Shown: positions 33,361-45,222, numbered from the stretch's first letter. The stretch is 64,000 bases of DNA from Corbicula japonica (GCA_038501625.1 JAZAYU010000037.1:1736001-1800000); one strand, 5' to 3'. Numbers and translations are program-made. The notes: generated from the sequence alone by a model not told the origin.

Positions 33361-33926
33361 TAAAGGGAGATGTGCAGGGTCGATCAGGTGTACTCGGTAA
33401 AATCGTAAACAGATCGATCTATGTAACACTTACTTGTACTTTTCACTAAACTCTACATTTCAAACCCTCAAGGAGGAAGTTTTCGGTTAATTTTACCATT
33501 TTACCGGACCTGAAAACAATCCGCTGAAGAAATCCCTATACAAAAATACATTCTATATTTAGCGATCATTCTATATTTAGCTCATCGCTGAGCTTACTAT
33601 TCGTGGTGGCCCAGGCATTTTGAAACAAATGGCGATGTCGATAGTCGGCAAGGTACACCGAATGCGTATTTTGGTTGAAGTGATCACGTGACAATCCCAA
33701 AAAAAACCCGCGGCTTTACGCGGTAAATACAAAAATAGCTAACCTCTGCGCGTCGCATAGGATAGGAAACACCATTTATATATTTTTTCTTTTTTTTTTT
33801 ATAAAATATTGGTTTGAAATATTTCGGATGTAAATCAATATTTGAGCTTCAAATAATGATATTCAACCGATTAATAATCCTTTTCGCAAATCTGTTCCAT
33901 TCATCAATCCTGCACATCTCCCTTTA
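33361..33926. mobile_element. Non-autonomous element with AAAGGGAGATGTGCAGG ends
   Basis: Left end TAAAGGGAGATGTGCAGG, right end CCTGCACATCTCCCTTTA: terminal inverted repeats of about 18 bp, 566 bp apart. Flanks read ATT on the left and ACTA on the right, so the duplication cannot be fixed. The interior holds CACGTGACAATCCC and a T-rich stretch but no transposase frame. The superfamily is undetermined. Confidence 0.75.
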
Positions 33927-34189
33927 ACTATAACTCGTAACATGACAATTTAGAGCTGTCTCCCCAAAGAGATGACCTGATATGGAATAAGTTTATCAGA
34001 CAAGTATTTATCCTCAACACCAGTTGTACTGATTCTTCAAACTTCCTGATCAGACGTTTCATATAAAAAAATACTAATTCCATATGTATTGCTTTTGTTT
34101 TACCAGACGCGTATGTTTCAAAGGCCTTGGACCCCAGATTCGCGCAAAACTTTAGTCAATACTCGGTAGTTAACCCAACCTGTGCACTA

Positions 34190-35209
34190 CGAGGTACAGT
34201 CAGAAAGTTCCCGGACTGGTCCTTTTAAACAAATTATTGACGTCGGATCCTCATAATATTTAGCATGCATGTATTTCTATTTAAATCTAATATCAACAGC
34301 TATGAAAAAGTAGGTTTGAACAAGTATTTGAATTTATTTTTTCACATTTAGCATGTCCACAACCATAATACGGAGCACTTCAGAATTTGCCTTATTTTGC
34401 AATGAGATGACTACATTCTTTTTGCAGTTTCTCAAAATAACAGCACCAAGACGTCTTTATTTTTCCGCACGACATCAACGGAACGTTACTAGCAAACAAT
34501 TACATAATTTTAGCGTGATCGGCTGAAGTATCGGCATTTTGTGAAGTATAATTTCCGCCGTGTAAAAATTCTGAAGCAAGAAAATGACAACGTTAATTGA
34601 ACGTACGGAGCAGTGGACAGTAATTAAATTCTCTGCGATGTCTTGTATGACCCCGACTGATACTTGGAAATTCATGAAACAGAAGGATGGTGTACTTAAT
34701 TGTTCCAGGACTCTTGTGTTTGAGTGGCACAAACGTTTCCGGAAAGGTATGGCGGATATTGAGGATAATGCGCGAAGCGGAAGGCCGGGAAATGATGCGC
34801 GCATAGTCAAAAAGATTAAGGACGTCCTAGCAACTGATCGGCGCAATTCTCTAGATGATATTGCTTACACTGTCGGGCTGTGTCATGGAACTGTTAATAA
34901 AATAGTGACCCAGGACTTGAACATGAATAAGGTATGTGCGCGCTGGGTTCCTCGTCTGCTGACAGATGAAATGAAAACAACCCTTGCAAACGTCATATGA
35001 ACGTCACGACGTCGCGGAAGTGCTCCGTACATGACATAGTGGGCTATTCTAATGGATCAGAAAACATGTTTATGTTTGTATATTTTACATATATTTATAT
35101 GTTCTTGCAGTGGAATAGTTATATTTTTATGTCATATATTTAATTACTGAATCGTACGGAAAATAAAAAAGATATCATGACAGTCCTGGAACTTTTTGAC
35201 TGTACCTCG
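34190..35209 (+). mobile_element. Mariner-family transposon, internally deleted
   Basis: The terminal inverted repeats begin CGAGGTACAGTCAGAAAGTT (left, from 34190) and the right end mirrors this (AACTTTTTGACTGTACCTCG ending at 35209). TA lies outside both ends (34188-34189 and 35210-35211), the mariner target duplication. A second inner inverted pair, TACGGAGCACTT (~34370) and AAGTGCTCCGTA (~35018), is present. The whole element is only 1020 bp with a 138-codon transposase remnant, so it must rely on another source of transposase. Confidence 0.9.
34584..35000 (+). pseudogene. Truncated mariner transposase (DNA-binding part only)
   Basis: It codes for 138 residues. Residues ~10-55 form the first helix-turn-helix (IERTEQWTVIKF, then VFEWHKRFRKG); ARSGRPG at ~63-69 is the GRP linker; residues ~80-115 form the second helix-turn-helix (SLDDIAYTVGLCHGTVNKIV); KVCARWVPRLLTDEMK follows. 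In full-length mariner proteins (about 340-350 residues) this block leads into the DD34D catalytic core. Here the frame stops 11 residues after TDEMK, and nothing resembling the catalytic aspartates follows before the right end. It could still bind ends and act as a repressor, but that is inference. Confidence 0.88.
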
Positions 35210-35211
35210 TA

Positions 35212-35754
35212 GAATGTATTGTGTTGCTGAATTCAGAGAATATACTGTAAAAGAAATAGTTTAGCCTGCTTTGTCACATGATTGCCAAAATCTAAAGATC
35301 ATTCACATTTCTGCTTAAATAGAAGTGAATCTTATACTTGTGTGCAAGTGTTTACCTGACACCCAAGAATATTCCATATAAAATTGTATTTAAGCTATCA
35401 ATATTGACTTAACTGCTTATTTAAATCGTAAATATGTTTTTTTCTCCAATGCAACACCAATTAACAACCAATCGAAATAATCTATTTGATTTTTCCGCTG
35501 CATAATAATAGAAATCCCACTAGATACCTCTCCACCCTGCTAGATGCCTCTCTGGTGTAAATAGCTACCAATCGAAATAGTTTATTTCATTTTCCCTCTG
35601 CATAATAAGAGAATACGAGTATTATTTACAACATTTCATTGGTCGAAAAACTAGGTCAAAAGTGAGCTTAGACAGCTCACGCCGAAAAAAGAGAAGGTAG
35701 CTTTGATAAAATGAAGATGAATAAAACGCCACTGCAAAAAAACAAATAGGATAA
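35212..35754. other. Intergenic DNA
   Basis: No gene was seen. A short near-direct duplication (CACCAATTAACAACCAATCG / CTACCAATCGAAATAGTTTA contexts) occurs at about 35455-35600. Confidence 0.4.
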
Positions 35755-36125
35755 TTTTACCCCCACAAACGAAGTTTGAGGGTGTATATAGGAGTGAGCT
35801 TGTCGGTCGGTCGGTCTGTCGGTCTGTCTGTCTGTCGGTCGGATTCTTCGTTTCCGGATGATAACTCATGAAAGGCTTGACAGATTTTAATAATTTTTTG
35901 AACACAGGTGTAACATCATAAGATACAGGTCAAGTTCGATTTTGGGGCTGGTGGGGCCAGTGTCAAGGTCACTGTTACTAAAAATAGAAAAATGCTTTCC
36001 AGATGCATCAAATATTTAAAAATTGTTTGGTACACAGGTGTAGCATCACAAGATACAGGTCAGGTTCAACTTTGGGGTTGGTGGGGTCAATGTCAAGGTC
36101 ACTGTTACTAAAAATATTATTTGAA
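35755..36125 (+). repeat. Repeat starting with ACAAACGAAGTTTG and GTCGGTCGGTCT tract
   Basis: CCACAAACGAAGTTTGAGGG and AGGAGTGAGCTTGTCGGTC lead into a GTCGGTC/TGTC tetranucleotide tract (35798-35842). Two ~120-bp tandem units follow, marked by GGTGTAACATCATAAGATAC and GTGTCAAGGTCACTGTTACT. I recognise this layout as a common molluscan interspersed repeat, but no class name is offered. Confidence 0.7.
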
Positions 36126-36825
36126 CTTCAGAACTTCATTTCCACTCAGTAACTATATCTTAGAATGAGATTCTTGAATAAAATTTGGTGTATTGGTGGT
36201 TTCTGTGAAGACGACTTTTGGAAGTGAATGTTCCTACATATACTTTCCAGAAGAACATTTTTTTTTATTTTACTCAATGCTTCCTTATTTAAGTAATAAG
36301 CTTTCATAACAAGTTTGTATTTACGCCTGTCGATAATGCTTCTAAAAAACGTGGACAAAACAGTATAGATACTTATACCCTGAGTTTCATATCTTCACAT
36401 ACTTAAATGTGAAATTAATCAAACAAGAATAAGAAAAGGTAGGAAAAATTATTCCCACTAATAACTGATATGACGTTTCAAAACAAGTAAATGCCAACCT
36501 CTTTGTGTCCACTTACAATATCATTTCTTCCATTGACTAGAGGCATGATTACCAGATTACATGACACATGAAACCGATATGAATTGGAATGGATACAGAG
36601 CTGCTTTTGATAATTATACTTTATTTTCACATTGTCGTAGGTGTATGAAATAATATATCATCATTTGCCTATGTAATGACAATAAAAATGGCGGTATTAT
36701 TGACGATTCAAGTTAAGGATAAACTAAAGTAACTGCGGTTAATATTTTAGGAAACAGAAAAGACTAGCACACAGCATGAATACTGCCTTTTATTTTATGC
36801 TTTTCGGTGAATTATAGAATTTTCC
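36126..36825. other. AT-rich intergenic DNA
   Basis: No gene was recognised. The 70-codon minus frame at 36146-36358 has no familiar motif. Confidence 0.45.
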
Positions 36826-36892
36826 CGGTGAAATAAAAGTGGTATTTCACTGTTTTCAAACAGTGGAATATCATTTTTATTTTCACTGATTT
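36826..36892. repeat. Hairpin with ~30-bp arms
   Basis: GGTGAAATAAAAGTGGTATT with TTTCACTG on the left mirrors CAGTGGAATATCATTTTTAT with TTTCACTG on the right. The arms meet at TTTTCAAACAG with almost no loop. Confidence 0.75.
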
Positions 36893-36972
36893 TTTCAAGT
36901 TGGTACCCAAACGCAAATTACATTCCGTATAAGAACGTTTAGAAAACAGGCTCAACTTTGGATATTATATAG

Positions 36973-37108
36973 TTATTTGGTTTCTTGACAGGGAATGTGA
37001 GGATATATTGCCGGTCTGGGTGTCATATTACCCGAGCCGCAGGCGAGGGATAATATGACACGCAGACCGGCAATATATCCTCACATACCCTTTCAAGGAA
37101 CCAAATAA
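36973..37108. repeat. Palindrome with ~60-bp arms and GC-rich centre
   Basis: GAGGATATATTGCCGGTCTG and GTGTCATATTA on the left mirror TAATATGACAC and CAGACCGGCAATATATCCTC on the right. The loop is CCCGAGCCGCAGGCGAGGGA. Outer arms TTATTTGG and CCAAATAA complete it. It is non-coding. Confidence 0.85.
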
Positions 37109-37736
37109 TTGTTTTATTATACTGCAAAGACTTTTTCAGACAAAAATAATGAGAAAACATCGATTTTTTCATTTATTTCGCTTACTTAATGCCGAACGGC
37201 TTAATTCCCTTCTGAGAACCTCAATAATTACATGTCTGACGTCATTAATTTACTGTATGACGTCACTTTTATAGAAATTGAATGGACTATCGGTTTGTTA
37301 ATTATTTACCAAATTTGAGAATAATCTGATCGTTTTCAACGTTAAAAACATAACACAAATATTTTCTGTAACAATTTTAATAATCCCTTAGCATACCGCT
37401 TTATAATTTACAAGATCGGTTTCAAATTATGCATTTTTACGGGAATTCAAAACAAAATGGCGGACGACAACAAAAGGTGTGAGGCCAGAGAGGGTAATTA
37501 AGGCACGTGCGTTCATATCTACGGCCGATCCGTAAATACGGATATACATCAACGGCAAATTATCCAATCAAATTCAAGCAAATTTCTTTGCAGTATAATA
37601 AATGACATCATGACGTCACGTCATAAACAAACGCTTTTGGTGCCATTTCATGGAAATTTTCTTTCATATTCGCACAAATTGTGCACTAAAAGCATAAAAT
37701 AAAAAGAAAATTTGTTTTTACCAGTGAAAGATAGAA

Positions 37737-37832
37737 ATATTTTTCACTCGTGAACTCCGGAATTATGTATTTTCACGAGTGGCTTCGCCACTCGTGAAAA
37801 TACGAATTCCGGAGCTCACTCGGTGAAATATC
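37737..37832. repeat. Palindrome centred on GTGGCTTCGCCAC
   Basis: The perfect core ATTTTCACGAGTGGC plus TTC plus GCCACTCGTGAAAAT is extended by TTCACTCGTGAACTCCGGAA on the left and TTCCGGAGCTCACTCGGTGA on the right. Arms are about 45 bp. Confidence 0.85.
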
Positions 37833-37869
37833 AAGCGTTTTCGATGAATTAGTATTGGAAATTTTAAAT

Positions 37870-39080
37870 TGAAAATTTGAATAAAAGATTTTAGCTTAAA
37901 CGCGGCGTTCTAAAACCTGAGCAAGTCATGAATGGAAGGTTTGCATGTTTGTGGAGCATATGTATCGTTTCATAGATCTCTCAGCAGCCTTTCACAGATA
38001 TCTGCCTGTCAGACAAGCATCGGTCTCCTAGCATCACAAATTAACACGTTATATAAACACAATTTCCCAACTGTAAACACTCGAACACGGCCGACGGATG
38101 TAGATAAATGAAACGCAACAAAAACCACCAATGAAAAATGAGAACGTTGGGACCTAATAACCTTTCAACATGGCGCGATATGATACAGAGGTTTGTGATG
38201 TTTAGTTTTTGTTGAATTTCGATCAAGACTGGAATTTGATGGGTGAATGGTATTTAGAAAATTATGTAAGGTTACGACCTGCAGTCATGATTGATAATGT
38301 CGAAGTAACTCTGTCGCCCGCACGTGCTTTGGCACGATTGTAAGTCAAGTTTTAAAGGTTAAAAACCATGGTTGACAATGTACTGTGTAAGTGAAAAAAA
38401 TACTTTTTAAACACTTTGTTTTAGCCACAAATATAGAAGTGTCCGCAATAATATATTTTATTAACATTCTCTTCTATTTTGCTACATAATAGTTGTTTTG
38501 TGAGAAAGATTTTATTTTACATCTCTCCAGAAGTGTGGGATAAGCCGGTCAAATTGGACTAACGACTAAATATAATAATTGAATCGATAATGTATTCTGT
38601 TCATTGAAATATGAAAAATACATTTAACGAAATATTAAATGTTTAAAGATCGAATCGATCATTAAATAATTAACTGCGATCACACGGATAAAGAAAACAT
38701 TCGGGTTGTGGTCCAAATGGCATCACTTAAATAAAAATAAACCTCAAGTTTATCATATCACGATTAACGCAATAAATTATCGATTCAATTCTTATATTTT
38801 CATTTTTACTTTATTATAACTAAATTCCTGCTAAAACATTAAAAAGTATTTCTGGTTTAGAGGCCTTAGAAGAGATTGCTGACATGGCAACAAAAATCGC
38901 CCAAGCACGCTTTTTCGCAAGTTGGTAGCAAAACGTGCGTGCCCATTGACTTGACAAGTATGCACAGCCACCATGCAAAATTTATAAATTTCAAATCCTT
39001 ATAGCAAAATAGCAAAATAAAAACAACAAAATAAAAGTTAAATAAACAACTAATAACTATTTTCTTATTTCATTAAAGGA
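37870..39080. other. AT-rich intergenic DNA
   Basis: No gene was recognised. GCACGTGCTTTGGCACG near 38320 and AACGTGCGTGCCCATTGAC near 38932 are isolated GC-rich words. Confidence 0.4.
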
Positions 39081-39084
39081 TGTG

Positions 39085-39092
39085 TTATTATA

Positions 39093-39171
<79 letters not shown>

Positions 39172-39388
39172 CAGTAGCAGTAGCAGCAGCAGCAGCAGCA
39201 GTAGCAGTGGTAGCAGTGGTAGTCGTGGTAGTGGTAGTGGTGGTAGTGGTGGTAGTGGTAGTGGTAGTGGTAGTAGTGGTGGTGGTGGTAGTGGTAGTAG
39301 TAGTAGTAGTAGTAGCAGTAGCAGTAGTAGTAGTAGTAGCAGTAGCAGTAGCAGTAGTAGTAGGTAGTAAGTAGTAGTAGTAAGTAGT

Positions 39389-39423
<35 letters not shown>
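39085..39423 (+). repeat. Compound trinucleotide microsatellite
   Basis: TTA/ATT units (39087-39139) switch to GTA, then mixed GTA/GCA/GTG and back to GTA units, ending at 39423. Long homopolymeric frames on both strands (Ser, Thr, Tyr, Asn runs) come from this tract. Confidence 0.95.
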
Positions 39424-41692
39424 TTTGTTTGTATAAACGTAAACATAAATATAGCTCCATTCAGGAACAAATCATCCGACCAGACACCGAGAATAGTATA
39501 GGTGTCACATTCAGTTGAATAATGCACAATGACACATAAATTAAGATAGAAGCCGCGTGAGCGCCGTATCAGCCGGTAGCAAGGATGATAAGATAGGGCG
39601 GTACAGGGTCGCCAAGCTGCTGTTATCACGGACTATCTAGGAAAGCTACTACATTTATGCAGCCATCTCTCTCAATCATCAGTTAGTTTACCAGTTGCTT
39701 TTCAAAGGCAGAAGTCTTTGACGAAATGAAAACTAGGATCAAATACCGAACAGAACAGAACAGGATCAAATACCGTAACACTGGTACTTGTCTAAAATAA
39801 ATCGACTTGGCCCGATATATTCATTATGAATATATTAGTTGCGCAAGAACTGCTTTATTGTGACGTTTATTTTTTTTTTTCTTTTTAAAACGAAGAGTTG
39901 ATTTCGAGGTTTTTAAAGAAATGTGTGTTGTGTTCTGTTTGATGGTAGTTTTGAAGGATTCATATCCGCAAATTACGTGACTATAAAGCCAGATATTGTC
40001 TTAATTTCTCTATATATCTTCCATTTCTTGGCAGTAACAGAAGCAATAAAACAAACAGGTTTAGTGGCAATTTCTGCCGCTCACTAATTGACCCTTTACG
40101 ATCCATTAACGGCGGGGCTTATCATGACATAGCTAGAACAAGCCGTCCCCCAGCCATGTTTTATGTCCCTTTAACAGATATATTCCCACTTCTACAACTG
40201 TTAGTCTTAATTATTCCCTATTTTATGGCAAATGCGTGGCGTAGTTTTGACAGAAACAAATTGCCGATATAAAAATGTGAAATATGACCTAGATTAAGAT
40301 TTTATCGAGTTGATATATGAAATTGTTACACAGTTTTCGACTTACAGGCATATTAATTTTGTCCAATTTGTTTACTATTGATATTCTGAGAGAAAAAATA
40401 CTTGGAAACAAAAACACGTGGCTTTTCTAGCAAACGCCATTTTTCAACCCGACATTTGTAAAATTCAAACTATAAATAAAACATGATTGTGATGTAAAGC
40501 ATTTGGTATCAAAACATATTATTTTTTAAATATTAAACTGTGGATATCCTTCTAACTCTTCAACGTTTGAAAAACATATTTACATTTTATTTTTACATAT
40601 TTTGATATTTTGGTGAATGTGGATGGAACATATTATCTGAGTTTCTGCGAAATATATGAAACTTCAATTTTATTTAACTTGTTTATTCAATTTCAATCTC
40701 TGTCGCATGTCCTTTCTAAAAATAATACAGATTTTTTTCACCTAAGTTACTTCCATGTAAAATATCTTTATTACATAGTGTAATTTTTACACGGTGTTTA
40801 TGACTGATATGATTAAAATCAACTCCTGATACGCTTACATTTTGTTAGATCTGACTTTAGTAGGATTGTGTTATTACCGACTTCCCTTTTGGAAGATTTT
40901 CTGTATTGGTATATTTTTATTGTCCACTATCATTTTTTACCGACGTAACACCGTATCAATGTTGTTATTGCTGCTGCTTCTGCTGTTGCTGCTGCTGATG
41001 ATGCTGCTAATGATGACGATGATATTCTCTTTATTGTTGTTTCTCAGCTGTACATTTTCAATTCTCAATGCATATCAAATATTTCAAATCGTAAAATCGA
41101 TCTTAGATGTTGCGAATCGTGGTCTACGGTATGACAGCAAACAGACCCTCAATCAATGTGTATAAAGTACCGTGACACCTGCTGTTTAATAACACGTGTT
41201 CTCATTGGTAACCGTTATATAGTCATGTGGTGACGTATACTTGATAAAATGGTGGATTTTGATAGCCTACGCATAAACAATACGTCAACATGATTTTGCG
41301 AAATCGCCATTAGATACTAGAATATTCTGTTAATTTCATCAAAGCTTCATTTGTCTCTTTTATGTTTGTAATTTAGCCCGAACGTTTCTATTTATCATGT
41401 TTGACACCGCGGGTGTCATCTCCAGAGACAAACTTCGTCTGGATTTATGATAGGTATTTTCCAGGAATTGCAGATATTGACCAGTTAGTTTACCAACTTT
41501 TTTGTATGTTATGCTGGTACTTAATGCTTGTATATTTTGCGTTGCATAAAAAGGTACTCTGTGTGCATGTTATATACAATGAAGGAAATACAAATATAAA
41601 AAAGCGACAACATAAACGTTTCATCCTTGTTTGTTCTGTTCAAGTTGATTAACATAAATAATATTATAACATATTCTGAAAAGATCGCTTGT
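39424..41692. other. Intergenic DNA downstream of TBX1
   Basis: No gene was recognised. 39545-39640 and 40050-40230 are GC-richer than their flanks and might hold distal regulatory sequence. A CTG/CTGATG-type run near 40970-41020 accounts for the Leu-rich frame at 40842-41165. Confidence 0.4.
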
Positions 41693-41694
41693 TT

Positions 41695-41695
<1 letters not shown>

Positions 41696-41751
<56 letters not shown>
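41696..41751 (+). repeat. AAT microsatellite
   Basis: About 18 uninterrupted AAT units. Confidence 0.95.
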
Positions 41752-41752
<1 letters not shown>

Positions 41753-42673
41753 GTAAATTCTTTATTTATAGATGGAAACTCTTAAGTTTTGTACAAAGTA
41801 AAACAACAATTATACAAATCTTATTTCAAGAGGCCATCATGAAATATTATTTGGAAATGGCAGAATTGCGCTGAATTTTCTATTTTGATGTTCGACGTTT
41901 TCATGTGACAAACCAGTTGGGTTTAAATTTAAATGTTTTGAAATGAAATTTCAAAAGAACATGAAAAATGAATGTTTAATGTCCAGCCAATAATTCACCC
42001 AGTATAAAGTTTAATTCTGTCTCAGAAAACTTCTTCATGGCATTTAATAGTGATTTGATAACTTAAATATTCAAACAGAAATGTGCCGTAAACGCAAAAT
42101 ATTATTTTGAATAAAGAGATTTGTTCAGAAACTCTGCTGGATTAATTTCGTGTACATCATACCCGTATTTTTTAAGTAAAAAGAACTTTCTCAACACACG
42201 CTGAACTCATTTTTTCCTCAAAGCGAGCATATATTGAGATATCAGACCGGAATCAGCACGCTTTAACTTTCATCAAGATTTGTGATTATTTTTTCTGCCA
42301 CCGAAATAAGAAAATCATCGGGGAATCGTTGATGATTCGTGTCGACACCGCTTTGATCGTATTTTTTCACGTATCCAATTATCAGATTTTCGTATTCGTT
42401 ATTGAAATATTATTGGTAGAAAGGGTAGTCAATTGATACCTGATGCTTGCTTTCCAAAAATTCTTCTGGATTCTTATCAAAAGTTTTTTTTCTAAAGGAA
42501 AACTTATCAAAGCACAATTGTTGATGATCTAGTGTTTGTTTGTTTTTTGTTGTTAATAAAAGTTAGTCAGAATACATTTTATCTCACCTTAATTTAATAA
42601 TTTTAACAATATTAAATAAAACTTCGGAAATATTGTTTTTTATTATTGTTGTTATTATCTTTATTGTTAATTT

Positions 42674-42675
<2 letters not shown>

Positions 42676-42744
<69 letters not shown>
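42676..42744 (+). repeat. AAT microsatellite
   Basis: About 23 uninterrupted AAT units, preceded by a TTATTG-rich stretch (42632-42670). Confidence 0.95.
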
Positions 42745-42746
<2 letters not shown>

Positions 42747-43317
42747 CGACACCTCTTAACTTGTCATAGTAAATATTATTTGTCAATATCAAAGTACATG
42801 TAGATATATAAATACAATAGATCAGAATACACTATTAAAGAATAAACAAAGCTAGGTTTTCCTTTGCTAACGGTCTAAAATCCATTAACTTTTTTAAATG
42901 AAGTAATTTTCCGGTTATGACAGACAGACAAGATTTATTTATTTCCAAAAGGCTAAGAAGCCCCATGAGGACAATATGAACAAATAAATAGACAGCGAAC
43001 AGTGAAAACAATAATACATATATGCACATACAAAAGCATCAAAATAGTAATGAAGAAGGTTGGTATATTAACATATAACATATATTAACATATGTTAACA
43101 AGCATTAACATGCCAAATTGGTTTTGAACTTTTTGAACATTGTTGGAACCTGTCACATTATAATATATTCTGTAACAATACAGTCATAAGTATTTACGAG
43201 AAAGAAAATTTGTTGATAATTGTATATTAAAAACAAATTAATTTTCATATATAAACTCATTTCTTACACGAAAAGCTTTCTCCACAGATATACCTAATTT
43301 TGAGATGTGTGAAGTTA
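42745..43317. other. Intergenic DNA with a possible retroelement tail
   Basis: 42920-42990 (ACAGACAAGATTTATTTATT, GGACAATATGAACAAATAAA) resembles the 3' end of a LINE copy, as does CAAGATACAAACTTTTATTG near 50110. This is a weak impression. ACATATTAACATATGTTAAC occurs near 43079. Confidence 0.3.
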
Positions 43318-43640
43318 GCGGCCTAGCGGCCTAAACTTAATATTTATCATAATTTATTTTTATCTTAAAAACGACTTGAATTCGATTTTTACAGCATGCA
43401 ATATGCATTTCAGGGATGATTAAGTAAAATATCAACAAGAACTAGCTTTGATTTTTTTTAAGTTTTCGAAGCCTGGCGGCCTAGCGGCCTACACTTAATA
43501 TTTATCATAAGTTATGTTTATCTTAAAAATGTCTTGAAATCGATTTTTACAGCATGCAATGTACATTTCAGGGATGATTAAGTAAAATATCAACAAGAAC
43601 TAGCTTTGCTTTTTTTAAGTTTTCGAAGCCTGGCGGCCTT
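43318..43640 (+). repeat. Left arm of a nested repeat: two ~160-bp direct units
   Basis: Each unit runs from GGCCTAGCGGCCTA through ACAGCATGCAAT, TTTCAGGGATGATTAAGTAA and AACAAGAACTAGCTTTG to AAGTTTTCGAAGCCTGGCGG. The units start at about 43319 and 43479. The same unit occurs in reverse at 44358-44895. Confidence 0.85.
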
Positions 43641-43696
43641 CTTGATTCTTTGAAATTCGATTTTATGAATGTTTTGAATGTCCAGCAGTGCATTCT

Positions 43697-44357
43697 GCGT
43701 AATGTTTGACGATAGAACAAATCCATATTCTGCATATAACCGCAATTACGGAGGCTCGGATCTGTACAGTCTTCTAGGCTGGTCAAACAATCTATACATG
43801 GTTGGAATCAGAATTTAAACCCTCAGAAACATATATGTTTACATTTAAGATATGTCCCTCTTTTAATGAAATAAATATCAGAAACCGAGACCAGCCTCGG
43901 ATTGATGCCTTTCGTCTTTCGCTTTAATCTGGATTGCTTTGTTGCGGTCTCTTCTGGTATGTAGAATAATTTTCAGATCTCTTTTGTTGCGAGTAAAATG
44001 GTATATGAAACATGAAAACTGTTCATCAACTGGAGGAGATTTAGATCGACGTAATGTTTACTTATACAAAGAATGCCATATTCAGCATATACCTGCAATT
44101 ACGGAGGCTCGGATCTGTACAGTCTTCAAAGCCGGCCAAACAATCCATACATGGTTGGAACCGGAATTTAAACCTTCGAAAATATGTATGTATGCCTTTA
44201 CGATATGTCCAAATTTTAAAGACAAAAGATACCAGAAACCGTGACCAACCTCGGATTAAAGCCTTCCTTCTTTCGCTTTAACCTGGATTGCTTTGGTGCG
44301 ATCTCTTCCGGCATGCTGAATAATTTAAAGATCTCGTTCTTGCGATTAGAATGGTAT
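43697..44357 (+). repeat. Core of the nested repeat: two ~310-bp direct copies
   Basis: Copy 1 (43697-44003) and copy 2 (44049-44357) share ATTACGGAGGCTCGGATCTG, TACAGTCTTC, TACATGGTTGGAA, CAGCCTCGGATT/CAACCTCGGATT and GGATTGCTTTG. They are separated by ~45 bp of unrelated sequence (TCATCAACTGGAGGAGAT). No shared open frame survives in both copies, so coding is unlikely. Confidence 0.8.
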
Positions 44358-44895
44358 TTTAGGCCGCCAGGCTTCGAAAACTTACAAAAAAATAAAAGCT
44401 AGTTCTTGTTGATATCTTACTTAATCATCCCTGAAATGTACATTGCATGCTGTAAAAATCGAATTCAATCCGTTTTTAAGATAAAAATAAATTATGATAA
44501 ATATTAAGTTTAGGCCGCTAGGCCGCTAGGCCGCCAGGCTTCGAAAACTTAAAAAAAATCAAAACTAGTTCTTGTTGATATTTTACTTAATCATCCCTGA
44601 AATGTACATTGCATGCTGTAAAAATCGAATTAAAGTCGTTTTTAAGATAAACATAAATTATGATAAATTTTAAGTTTAGGCCGTCAGGCCGCCAGGCCGC
44701 TAGGCCGCCAGGCTTCGAAAACTTAAAAAAAAATCAAAGCTAGTTCTTGTTGATATTTTGCTTATTCACCCCTGAAGTGTACATTACAAGCTGAAAAAAT
44801 CGATTTCAAGACATTTTTTAGATTATGATAAATTTTAAGTTTAGGCCGCTAGGCCGCCAGGCTTCGAAAAGTTAAAAAAATCAAATCTAGTTCTT
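44358..44895 (-). repeat. Right arm of the nested repeat: reverse units
   Basis: Three full and one partial unit (from about 44360, 44519, 44680 and 44845) are the reverse complement of the 43318-43640 units: GCCGCCAGGCTTCGAAAACT, CTAGTTCTTGTTGATATTTT, CATCCCTGAAATGTACATTG and ATAAATTATGATAAAT. Together with the left arm they enclose the 310-bp pair. Confidence 0.85.
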
Positions 44896-45111
44896 TATCA
44901 TCAACTGAAATGTAATTTACAAAGAGTACATGGGAGTAAATGTACAAAGAGATTCCGAGTCGTCTTTGCAGATAAGCTAGAACTTTGTTAAATAATTTAT
45001 TTTAAAAAATAAAAGCAAATCATGTTGATAACTTTCTTATACACCCCTGCAATTAACATTATATGCTGTAAAAATAGATTTCAATCAGTTTTTAAGATCA
45101 ACGTAAATTGG

Positions 45112-45222
45112 CCGCTAACTTCACGCCGCCAGGCCGCTAACTTCACGCCGCCAGGCCACTAACTTCACGCCGCCAGGCCGCTAGCTTCACGCCGCCAGGC
45201 CGCTAGGCCGCTAACTTCACAC
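45112..45222 (+). repeat. Short array of GCCGCTAACTTCAC / GCCGCCAG
   Basis: About five units of roughly 22 bp (CGCCGCCAGGCCGCTAACTT followed by CA) occur. Related words are at 46715-46800 (GCCAGACTGCCAAATTCTCG) and 50830-50890 (CTGCCAGACTGCCAACTTCA). Confidence 0.8.

Noticed and set aside
39057..39629. Long Thr/Tyr/Asn- and Ser-rich frames
   Set aside because: They derive from the compound trinucleotide tract at 39085-39423.
40842..41165. 107-codon Leu-rich frame resembling a membrane protein
   Set aside because: The Leu/Met run comes from a CTG/CTGATG microsatellite.
43939..44281. Overlapping 101- and 75-codon frames in the 310-bp repeat
   Set aside because: The sister copy at 43697-44003 does not keep either frame open, so coding is unlikely.
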